Shown here piece by piece: positions 21,349 through 32,300 of a DNA stretch of 64,000 bases. The translations under genes and the position numbers were made by a program. Location: positions 1 through 64,000 of the forward strand of contig RQOL01000804.1 in assembly GCA_013076295.1 (NCBI GenBank), read 5' to 3'. The notes under the pieces are model-generated. The model did not search any database, was not told the DNA's origin, and worked only from the letters and a program-made list of their open reading frames with translations. Positions within the stretch are counted from its first letter, which is position 1. Each line of letters begins with the position of its first letter. The DNA comes from Sanderia malayensis. Taxonomy: Eukaryota > Cnidaria > Scyphozoa > Semaeostomeae > Pelagiidae.

Positions 21349-23394
21349 ATGAAAAAATGTCATTGTGCGTGTAAGAAGAAGGACTTTCACACCTACAAAC
21401 CGAACAATTCTTTGCCTTCTCCTCGAGACCAATGTAGTGGAAGTAAGTTTTAAAAACATGGCTGGGCCTGGAAAGAAACACATGTTCGTTGTTTTATATT
21501 ATTTCTTGGAGTTGTTGCAGAAAATGAAGATAAAGACGAATTTGCTGGAACTTTATCAGGTGAAATAATTTGTCTTTTTCAATTTTTTTCATTTCTTCAT
21601 TTCCTCTAATTCATTTCTTCTTCTATTCATACATTATTCATTCATTCCTGTATTTATCTGTTGATTTGTTAAGTCATCCATTCATTTGTTCATCCATTCA
21701 TCCAATCTACAATCAACATTTACTTACCAACTGTTTTATCATATTATCTTTCTTTCATCTTCCTAGAATACCTCAGTATCTGGAAGGCAGATGGGATGAG
21801 AGGAGTATTTGTGAAAATACCATTAAAATACCATTGAGCAATACCATACCTGAGTTCTAAAGGCTTCAGCTGCCAGCACGTGATAAATGATTACATAATG
21901 ATGACGAAATGGCTACCATAAAATTCCCAATATGCTTTTCACACTGTTGGTGTGCCAGGTAGGTATTTGAAATATGTTTGATAGCGTAATTTTGTATAAT
22001 TGTTGCAATTGCATTTGTACTAGTTCTAGCATTTGTACTAGTTGTACTAGGTAGTAGACTTCTAGACAAGGTCTTGAGATAGTCTTGAGATATGTGAATC
22101 ATTTTGAACCAATGGTTTAATTTTGGATCATTTTTGCTTAAGGCATGGTACCAAATGAAGAAACACAGGAAGTGCTTGTCGTTCAAGACAGAGGAAAAGT
22201 AGGTATTTTGCTTGTAATATTATTAACATCGCCCATCTTTCTTTGACATAATTTGGTTTCATATCTGTAATCAGTGGCGGCGCCAGCTCCAAAAAAGTGG
22301 GGGGGGGGATTTTTTCGGGTTGAGTTTTTTAAAATTGTGTCATGCTGCTTTAGGGGTACATGGCGTGCCGAAGGCACACACGCAATGGCCGGAGGCCGTT
22401 CCAGGGGGCGAAGCCCCCGGAAGCTCCCGGGATTTTGTCATTTCTGAGGTCTCAAAATGGCTTAGGATCCTTTGATTTCTCTTTCTGCATACATTATTAG
22501 AACAACACAAGAAACCTTTACAGAAACATAAGAAATGGGTATAGTTACAAGAGTCAATCTCGGCGAAAATGTTTTAAAACAACACCCGTTGATAGCAGCG
22601 TTGAACGTCGGAAAACGTCGGAGAATTCCCTTCCAAGATGAGATGGGAATTTATGAGAGACGCCCTAATGCTCTTTGAATTTTAAGATGATATATGATTT
22701 CAAATTTGGAAGTTTTACATGTCCAATAGAATCGTCACCTGACCTGTAGACTTTAATTTTAACTTGTTTCTTTTGTGTTTTACATTGAAATAATCTTGCA
22801 ACACAATTCACAGAACTTAGGCCTACCCCCCCCCCCCCATTTTCTCATCGGATTTGCATGAATCTCAGAGACCATCTTTCTGAAAAGGTGCGGGGGACTA
22901 GTCCCCCCATTCCCCCCCTGGCGCCGCCACTGTCTGTAATGACATTTATTCGGCCATAGCTTTAACCTACATATATTGCAAACAACTCTAATTGAAAAAT
23001 GCTTTATGTCAGATAAAGAAATGGAAGTTTCCAGGTGGCTTTGCTGAACCAAATGAAGATATCGGTAAGCATGAATCTTTCTTTATAATTGTCTTCTGTA
23101 AGATTGCACACAAAACCTCTTACTTATATCATATAAAAGATAAATATCTCATAACAGTTTCTTCCAAGACTTTGCATAGCACTTGTATAGTTCTAATATA
23201 TGTATATATATTGCCACAAAAGCCCCCCTTTCTATTAGGTTTCCTTCTTTAATAAGCTTCTTTTTGAGTTGAGATTTTAGATCTCTCCCAGGGCTAAAAA
23301 GAGCTTGTTCGGTATGATTATAGTCAGGAAGTTATCTTTGTTTTAGGTGATGCTGTGATAAGAGAAATTAAGGAAGAAGCTGGCATCGAAGCTG
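21349..23394 (+). pseudogene. NUDT6: NUDT6-like Nudix hydrolase, two in-frame stops and missing 3' exons
   Basis: Phase-consistent exons: 21349-21442, 21521-21559, 21767-21958, 22143-22198, 23013-23064 and 23347-23394. The last three encode EVLVVQDRG, KKWKFPGGFAEPNEDIG and DAVIREIKEEAGIEAG. Joined by splicing they form a complete Nudix box (GX5EX7REUXEEXGU), and the WKFPGG context is that of NUDT6. The 21767-21958 exon matches the NUDT6 pre-Nudix region (WKADGMRGVFVKIPLK ... TVGV) but has TGA at 21835-21837 and TAA at 21919-21921. No exon for the C-terminal half of the Nudix fold is seen before 26 kb. All splice sites are otherwise good. The first exon (MKKCHCACKKK) is less certain. A non-functional remnant is the simplest reading. 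Confidence 0.7.
22272..22932. mobile_element. hAT-type non-autonomous element, 661 bp, 8-bp target duplication
   Basis: Inverted termini CAGTGGCGGCGCCAG / CTGGCGCCGCCACTG are flanked by perfect 8-bp duplications TCTGTAAT (22264-22271 and 22933-22940). This is the signature of hAT insertion. It lies in the intron between the fourth and fifth NUDT6-like exons. It contains G-runs and C-runs and a GGAGGCCGTTCCAGGGGGCG-type segment, with no transposase. Confidence 0.85.
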
Positions 23395-23831
23395 GTGAGT
23401 CTGAGTGGTTGACTTTGATTCCATTTATTATAACTTCTTCCTTATGTTCCAGCTGTAATATCTCTCTGTTCTCCAATCCTTTCTATTTTCGCTGTGTCAT
23501 TAGGAGCAAATGCTGCTTGCTTTTAAAGCAGTGCTATTCTCCTTTTATGTAATTTGGTGATGAAAGAGTTGCAATAAAAAATAAGCACACAGTTCAGTTC
23601 AATGTCTGCCTTATTTTCATAGCAAATCAGCTATTACAATTTTAAGTCAATATTGTGATTTACTGTTCTGATAAAAAACCTCATAAATTGAGTTGCCTTA
23701 TAAAATATTTGCCATTCATAATAAATACATTACTTTAAAACCTATGATTATCTATATATGTAATTAAATAAATTTAAAGTTAAATTTATAAAGCAGTTTG
23801 CGAGCTGCATTTCATTGTCTCCTGAGTTCCA

Positions 23832-24218
23832 TCATAGATTTAATTTAGAAAAAGGCATCTTTTTGTTTGCTTCATCTTTGGCTTTCTTTTGAATGACCAG
23901 GTTCTCGAGCTTCTTCTTTCTGATCGAATTGCATTCATTGCAGTTGGAGTCGTATCTCTTCACGTCACTGTTGCTTTGATGAGCTTCGCATAACTTGACT
24001 CTTTTGGCCAATGGCGGAATGCCAATTGCAATTTGTTGTGCTGTGGTGGAACTTATTTGAGCTTGTTCCTCCTTTCCATTTCTTTTTCTTTTTTTGGAAT
24101 CCTGTAGGGAAACTTTAGATACGGTTTTCATAGCTTGGCTGGTCGCTGGAATGACACTGTTTGGCATTCTTTCCTTGTTTATGCTTGGCCCTCTTTCATT
24201 GTGCTCTTTCGTAACCAC
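23832..24218 (-). CDS. Lys-rich hypothetical protein (128 codons, uncertain)
   Basis: Open minus-strand frame, rich in K, S and N, with nuclear-localisation-like DSKKRKRNGKEEQ and a CNECNS cysteine pair. Antisense to it is a leucine-rich plus frame that is probably its shadow. No family recognised. It could be an exon of a minus-strand gene or a chance frame. Confidence 0.25.
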   Translation of the reverse strand: MVTKEHNERGPSINKERMPNSVIPATSQAMKTVSKVSLQDSKKRKRNGKEEQAQISSTTAQQIAIGIPPLAKRVKLCEAHQSNSDVKRYDSNCNECNSIRKKKLENLVIQKKAKDEANKKMPFSKLNL

Positions 24219-24349
24219 AGGCCTTGCTGTTCTACAAGTATTACTGCTGAATTTTGGCCTGGCTGAATGTGAGGCAATGGCTGGAACAGCTCTTTTGGTC
24301 GATGTAGCAGCAGTTTTAAATCGCTTATTATTTGCTTATTATTTGTTTT

Positions 24350-24636
24350 TTAAGATAGTTGATCTTTCATCGCTCCCTCCATATCAGTCTGTGTTAAAGT
24401 TGCATATTAACCGAGCAAATTTCGTTGCTAAAATCTGGAAGTCAGCCGGAGCATATCAGCTGGGGTTGCCACACCTTTCAGATCTTTGTTGGACAGAGAA
24501 GTGCAAGATTGTTTGGATAGAAAAGCCATTCCCAGAAAACAATGAAGATTTGTTAATGGGGCTGGATGACAGTGAAAATGAAGATAAATATGATGTACTT
24601 GGAATAGACAATGATACTGACGAGAAAGATGAATGA
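24350..24636 (+). pseudogene. Terminal-exon-like fragment of a repetitive cnidarian gene family
   Basis: Open frame after a T-rich acceptor-like stretch, with SLPPYQSVLKLHINRANFVA, then AKIWKSAG, and an acidic tail (DDSENEDKYD). LPP..SVL..H..RANY.A..WK is the arrangement near the C-terminus of a gene family that recurs in cnidarian genomes, the one also represented at 48.7-55.9 kb (IPPSQGALKQHILRASYQAN there). Upstream exons are not found nearby, so this is probably a solitary fragment. Confidence 0.35.
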
Positions 24637-25639
24637 TGAACAAGATTAACGTTGGGCTCACAATTTGTTATATAGTAAGTTGTATTTCTGCCAGTTTGCT
24701 TTTATTTATGTTGGTTGCCATTTGTGCCCGCTAATGAATTTAGATGCTGAACATAACGATGCAAATACTGACTAAGCCAGTTTCGAACGAATGTGAATCA
24801 CTTTTGCCCATAATTATGCTCAAATTTCCAAAAATGTGAAGAAATTCTATATAAGGAAAAGGGGTAAATTTTTGGTCACGTGACAAAAAGGGCATGTTTA
24901 CCTTTAATTAGTCGGAAAGAGTCAAACAGTGCATACCTGAATGAATTCCACCGCCAAAAGTCTTGCAGCTACTTTAGAAATGAGAATTTGATTATGAACT
25001 CCTCCGCAGAGGTCAAACGTCTTAGACCGTAACTTTGAACCCCCATATCTCCCATACCAACCCCAAGATCACTGTTTACCATCGCGATTCTTAATGACCA
25101 ACAGAAACGGCTACAGAAAAATGTTTATTCATGACAAAGATGAGCCAGTTGCCCATTTCGCTGCTGATAATTTACAAGAGTTAATTGTAGCTAACAAAAT
25201 TGGATTGTATAAGTTGTTTCATTTCAGATTTAAGTCCGGTGCTATCAACCTGGAACCCAGGCCCCTTGTTGCTTTGCTTTGCTACAACTGTTTACATTGT
25301 TGCTCACATCATCAAGTGCTACATTGTTGGGTTGCTACAGCAATCGCTCGCCTGGATGAAGAATACTTTTGGAAAGCGATTTACAATAACATGGAGATTG
25401 TTAAATCTCTCGGTCAAGAACTGTCTATCAGCACTGATGTGACCATGTCAGGGAGCCATTGTCGAGGGCCTTTATAGTGTGATTTAGAATAACAAAAAAT
25501 GTAGCAGACAATCCAATGAAGCTCTGACCCATCGTGCCACTGTCGATTGGTGTATTCCACACCCTATTTCCTCATCTGTTACAGATTAGTGCTTTATTTT
25601 AGATTAGTTTCTTGTGAATTTCTGTATCCTGTTTATATG

Positions 25640-25900
25640 GAGAAAAGCTAGCCGGGTCAGGAAGGCTAGCTTTCTTTGTCGAGATCTCACCTTTCCATTT
25701 GATGCTTCATAAAATTCCTTTTCGTTTGCATGAGAAGGGGGCCAGCCCTCTCAGGCGAGATCTCGCTATTGACTACCGGAGATCTCGCCAAGGAGGGCTG
25801 GAAAATATTGTTTTACGTGGAAATTTCTCATATAAACAAGCATGTAAATCCAGTCTACTTGGGAGGGCTAGCCCTCCTAAGCCCTCCTTATGGTTTTCAA
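25640..25900. repeat. Palindromic, hairpin-rich repeat built on GCTAGCC and GGCGAGATCTCGCC
   Basis: Contains self-complementary blocks such as GGCGAGATCTCGC near 25750-25770 and GGAGATCTCGCCAAGGAGGG near 25779, together with GGGAGGGCTAGCCCTCC near 25860. Such stretches can fold into stem-loops and look like a fold-back or MITE-type element. Ends were not defined exactly. Confidence 0.5.
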
Positions 25901-26367
25901 ATGTTTACCAAAGCACCAGATTATTGTAATTTGTGATGCAAAGTTTGGCTTGTTACACGGTGCCAGTAAACAGACAATATTTATTTGTTAAGATGATGTG
26001 GAACTGGTGGCTTGTGCCCCAATAATGATCTTCCAGAATGAATATCCCATTTATTCAATAGTTAGGCCTTGCGTGCACGCAGGAGTGCATGGCAAAGAAT
26101 AAAAACGTTATTGTGTCAGGTTTTTTGAAAAAATTTTCACTGCACATGTGAGATTTCGTGGAGTTTTGCCAGGCTCTATAACTGGTGGACAGCTGATTGG
26201 TTGACATTATGCAGTGATTGTCTCAACAGTTCATGGATGTGAAGTGAACCAATGAAAGCCAAGCACTAGTATAAGAATTTTAAGCACTTTGGGAACAGAC
26301 TATTTTGATGCTTTGCAAGGTTATCTCAGCAGCAGAATGCAACTTGATCATTTCTGTTTTTTTCCAG

Positions 26368-29300
26368 GAAGATTATGCAGGTTTAAAAAGAAAGAAAAAG
26401 AAGCATGATAAAAAGTCAAAGAAGCATAAAAAAGAGAAGAAGGTATCAAGGAGCCGTTTTCACAGAATCCTGAGTTTTACTTGATATTTGATTTTGTCTT
26501 TTTACATAGAAGTACACTTATGATGGATGTCTATTTTGTAGCACAAGAAAAATAAATCAAAAGACAAAAGGGAAAAGGGAGATTTATCTTCTGGAAGCTC
26601 TGTAAGTAACTGAAAAAATTTGTGAACTGAAGTAACTAGTGATTCCTTACATAAGGGAAACAATGATGATGAACAAAATACAAATAGCTTGTCTGATGAT
26701 GGTGGGAGCCGAACATACCGTAAATCATCGAATAAGCCCCCCGGGGTTTATTTGCAAAAACGAAATTTTAGCCTGATTATTGTCCAATATTAAGCAAAAT
26801 AAAGCTATACGATGCAGCCAATCAATGAAGTTATTGGTTTAAACTTGCTGTTATTTGCAATACATTCTCTAAACAACTTCAATATCTCTATACTCTCTAT
26901 ACTGGGCTCAATGTCCTTGCAAGTGATTATCGTGATGGGGGCTTATTCGAGGGGAGGGCTTATTCGAAGGTGGGGGTTTATTCGAGGATTATCTGGAGTG
27001 TGTAATCATAGTCTAAATTACTTACAATATACACACATACCGCACCAATAGTCTTTTACATATGCATCTCTTGATTCCATACTTTATTATACGATCTTAT
27101 CTTGCCAATGTTTGTGCTTTCAGGATGCTAACAGTGAAGATGACTGGGTGGAAAAAAACCCTGTCGAAACTGTATCAGATGTTACGGTAAAAGATGTGAA
27201 ATTAAACAAATCAGATCAACAGGAAGAGAGTAATGAACCCCAAGCAGCATCTTTGCCCCCAGCTGAGACGGTAATCACTGCACTGTTATTACGTTTCCAA
27301 AACTAGAAGAATTCTTTTGTTGCGCCTAAACGAGGAACGTTCTTGATAATTGCCAGCATTCGAGTTTTCTAGTTTTTGTCCCCTTCCCGCATGAGAACAT
27401 CTAAAAAAGAGCCACAGCGAGCTTCATGCTGCAACATATCTAGAATTTACATTGTTTTGCTATATTGTACGCGAATACACCCTTGTAGATGCGCTTAGAT
27501 TCCTAAACTTGGCAACACTTTTGAAATTTGGGTATTGCACTACAACATGCCCTTGCGACAGCATGTTAGACGAAGTCTAATTCTGGAGCATCACGGTGGA
27601 GCAACTGAATTCACTTGTAGGTTATGATTGACTGAAAATTGGGTTCTCACCCACCACCAAGCCGAACATGCCGAGTTACCACCATAACATGTTAACCAGG
27701 CTATGTGACTGGGTGAGACTCGAACCCATGATCTTCGGCCTGCCATGCCGACGTCTTACCAATAAGGCTAATCATTCGCATACATGGTGTTGTACTTTCG
27801 AGGCATAAGAAGTTTTTAATACAATAAACACCCGCATATAAGAACCAGTGAATTAAGAACCTTCCAGGCTGAAATTCCTGCTCAAAACAATAGAAGAGAC
27901 AATAGGCTATTGTATGTGAACAATATGCTGGATGCAGAATTCACAGGTTCTTATACGCGGGTGTTTACTGATGTGATGTATCAATCCCTAAAGGTGGGCA
28001 GACCTGCGCAGTACTAAATTCCTGGATATGGCGCTTGTGAAGCCATTAGGTAATTGTAAGGATAGTTGGGCCACAACTCAGAGCTCCTGCGCAGCACAAG
28101 CTAATATGCTACTGCGTCTGCTGACCACTTTTAGGTTCCGTAAATGATAGAATTAGCGCCCTCTACCAAATAACCGCCCCTGCAGAATAAGGCAATACAC
28201 CCCCGGGATAAAGGCAATACGCCCCCTTTAAAATGTTATTTCCTAAATAGGCGCCCGGGACTCTAATTTCGTCATTTACGGTACTTCATCTAGACTTACT
28301 ACATTGGGTCCCTGTGCCTTGCCCGTTTTACTCGCTCGCTCTTGTTTTGAGTTGAACGAATTGCAAGCGAGGCACTGGGACGTAATGTAGTAAGGCTTTT
28401 GAGGCTCCTACTTTCATTCACCATTAATAATGTCATTACGTGGCAGGCCAAGGGTCGTAGTTATGAATCTCTCATCAGTTAGGTTGTTCAGCATTTGATT
28501 GATCTTATTATTGTTTATTCATAGAGAGAAGATTGGATGTTGTCTTCGTCACTTCTAGACTACGTTGCAGGTTCATCTGTTTCACAAGCTACGAAACGGG
28601 CGAATAGAGATGAAGAGAAAATGGAGAAAGAGAAAGAAAGAATGGCAATTCACCAGGTAATTGCTTCAATGGATGACCAAAGTTTTTTCCCGAGACACTT
28701 TCAATTTTTCAAATTCTGCACGTATCCTTTATTCTTCTCATTCACGGTCCAATTTTGTTTTATGGCATTTAAGCCTGGTTTACATATAGCCGTTGAGGTT
28801 CGCTGAAGGAATTAAAAATCAAACAGAGACATTGTCAAAAGTTGATTTTTATCCTTTGAGCGACCCTCAACCACCCTTAACGACTATATGGAAACCAGGC
28901 TTTACTATAACGGCAACACTATATTTTCATGGGGTTCATAGGGATCCTTTTGACCAAACTACTTTATCCCGTTATCCGAATAAATCCCACTGTCCCAAGG
29001 ACTTTTGACCATGGTTGTTTGTGAGATGGGCATTAATATTGTCCCAGAAGCCATCCAAACTCTCAAGTTTGAAAAAGTATGAATCCAAAATGTCAATAAA
29101 GACCAACTAATTGCCAAAATATGCCATCTAGAAAAGTAAAAGGTTGTGATTCTATTGATATGATAGAAAACATTTGATTTGAAATATCGCGTTAAATACA
29201 GTTGAACCTCGATAAGTTGACTACCGCGAACTCCCCCGATCTCGATCATTTTTGTATTTCCCTTGGTTCTGTATGCTTTATATGTGAGCCTCGATTAGTC

Positions 29301-32300
29301 GAAAAAGTTTTTTTTGCCCTTGGGAGTTCGACTAATCGAGGTTCAACTCTATTGCCAACACTATGCAAGAGCTGATGCAAACTTCACTGGAAAACTTCCT
29401 TTTGAAGTCAAATGCAGCCTGTTGCAACTGCAGAGGATCCATAAGGAGGTTGAATGACTTAGAACAACGGTTTTACATGTTTTAATAATCAGTCTTGCAT
29501 TCTTGTAGCCTGGACAGCATCCACGAGAATTGAATCCTCATTGGAAAGATGGGGGATCTGGATTGCCCACAGAGAAAAGTCAGAACAGCGCCAGCAAGGA
29601 TTCAAGTAGGTTTTTTGGTTTTTATTTAATGTTAAGAAACGTCAACAACAAAATGTATAAAGAACGGTTACCGTTTTGGCATACAATTGCAAATATCTCC
29701 ATGATGCATAGTGTAGTTGAATTGCGTTTTATTTTTAGCACGGGTCAACTTAGCTCTTTCGTTGACCTTTAAACAGACACCACTTGCAATCGGAGTCTCG
29801 TCGGATTTCGCAAGAGATTATGCTTTATAGAACATTTTCACTCAAGAAATCATTTGGGAGGGATTGAAAGCTCTGTGTTCTTTAACAGTTATATTAGTAT
29901 TTGCTCAATGAGAACTGAATAAGCTTCAAACTCATCGCTTGTTAGTCTTCCTCGAAGTGACATCGTTGTAGTATAGCTAACAAGATCCTGTTATATAGAT
30001 GGATTGAGAATTATTTTGGTTTTGATATTTTTTTATTTTTGTGTAGAATCTCCATTTGGCGATGCTGGAAGAAGTTGGATCGAAAAAGCCTACCAAAGGG
30101 CGAAAGAACAAGCGAAAGATGAAGGCAGAGAATTAGAAGAAGTGGTCGTTGAAAGATGGGGGGTAAGCATGGTTTTGTTTTGCATTATTTTGTCATTACA
30201 CACTTTTTTTATAAGAATATAGTTTATAAGAATATTGAGGCTCAAAATTACCAAGAAACAATGGAAATTTAAGAATAACAATAAAAAAGATCGATGCTCA
30301 GTATAAGTTAAGGTATTCTTATAAAAAAGTGTGTATCCACTGATTCAACATACCACAAAGTCTTGAACTTGCCAAATGTGTCAGTATCAGCTCCCAAACA
30401 TAGCTGAATGTTTTATTGCATTTTCTTTTATAGTCTATGGAAAAATTGAATGCCTTACTCAGAGCATCAGGACGAAGAAACAGGTAAAAATCTCTCACCG
30501 CATTTCCGCCACGTCGCGTTGTGCATTGAACCTTTTCTATCTCCGAACTGTCAAGTGTGATGTCGAGCCAGAGAAAGAGGGGGGAGGGAGAGAAAAGAGA
30601 AAATAATTATCATTGTATCCCCATGTCCATGGGATCGAGAAGCTAGTTTGAGATAGAGGCAGTTCAATGCGTTTTATTTTGGGTAGTTTAATGCACGTCT
30701 TGCAATCGTACAACATCTTGAATATTGTGTAATTTATCGTTCATAATCGTTCCTCGTTTTGCAGATCCGAAGATGACAGAGAAAGACGATCTGATTGGAG
30801 AAGAGGAAACAATAGGAGCAGTTGGAGGAAAGAAGACACTAGGCCGCATAAAAGTAAAGAAATCAGGTTGGTTCTATGTCTTCAATGATCTCGTCTTTAT
30901 ATTTTTGCAACTTATTCTCGGGTAGCTACAATGCTATCTCATCGATGTGGTGAATCTTGAAGGAAACCCATTAGTGCTTTTATCTGTAGCTTATGTAATT
31001 TACCAGCCGAAGGGGAGTTTGCTGTACGAGTGTTTGTCATAGAGAAATTTCATTTAATGTTGGAAAATCTTGGTAGAGTCAGCTCGCTCTCTGCAGATGC
31101 TTCTTTAAGGCTTATGGTGGATATAGATTTTTATTCCTTGCCAAATGGACAGCTCCCACTTAAGTTCCGAGGGTGTCCCTTTTAGAGGGCTGAAACTAAA
31201 CTCGTTCCTATGTATCTGTTTACTACTCCAGCCTCGCTAAATTTGCCACGCTTATCACCCATGAGATTTAAATTGACCGTGGGATCGAGGTTAAAGCGTG
31301 AACTCTTTAATTTTCAACTCCTGACACTTTTTTATTTATTTTGATGCAGAGATGATGGCCCTGCACCCAGTTCAATATCACCTTTAGATGAAACGAAAAG
31401 ATATCCTGACACGTCAGCTTTTGCACATTCAAGTGAAAAACAGAAAGATACAGCCAATGACACTGCGAATAGCGACGTGTCCAAAACACGTGATAGTGAC
31501 TCAAGCGGAAGTGAAGATAGTTCTGAGTCTCCTGAGGAGGAGGAACCTGTTTGTTTTGAACCGTTGTTTGAAATGGAGATTGTCTATGATGTATATTTAA
31601 TGTAATAATGTAATATTGCAATATATATATATGAGAAAAGCAATGTATCACTGCAATGGTGTGTGACGTGGCGTGTTGTGTTTTGTTGTGCTCTTATCTT
31701 GTGCTCTGTTGGCTTTTACTTGTATTGTATTGCATTGACATAAGCGTTCATAGTAAGCCCAAGAGTTATAGAGGTATATCCAATGACGTACATCCAACGA
31801 ACGCCCACAATTGCAACCCGAGATAGTTACTTGTTGTTAAAGTTCTTCTTGTAGCCGACAGTGTCAGAAAGTATTTCAACTGTTCAGTTGTCTTTTTAAG
31901 GAGCTTGCAGAACAACTAAGACGCAAACTGGAAGAAGGAAAGAAGACTGTGTCAAGTGGATCAAAGAAACACTCGCGTGTCAAAGGTAAGGAAGAAGAGG
32001 TAGCGGAAGAAGTTATACTCACAAGAACCGATCGACATGGAAATCTGTATCCTTTAAAGACCAGTGGTGAAGATGCAGAGCCGAGAAGAAAGCGAAAGAA
32101 ATTGAAGAAAGTGAGTATAAGGGTGGGAGAGATATGTCCTCTTTCCTTTCTTGTATGTTTATTGCTGTAAATTATCAGGCTTACTGCAAATCATATAGCT
32201 TGAGTTGAGTTGTACGCAAGAGCGATCTTAAATTTACACTCCGAGAAAATAGCTGATGCACCATGGTAGAACCCTGTTTCTGTCATTACGATCAATAGAA

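Noticed and set aside
24094..24340. Leucine-rich plus-strand frame resembling membrane segments
   Set aside because: Antisense to a lysine-rich minus frame and not conserved-looking; only the part after about 24350 resembles a known family.
25094..25477. 127-codon plus-strand frame
   Set aside because: A segment with DEEYFWKAIYNN looks transposon-like, but no domain could be named and no exon structure or termini support it.
27716..27770. Second tRNA gene on the minus strand
   Set aside because: A and B boxes are present, but the T stem and acceptor stem do not pair, so it is treated as a SINE or tRNA-derived relic.
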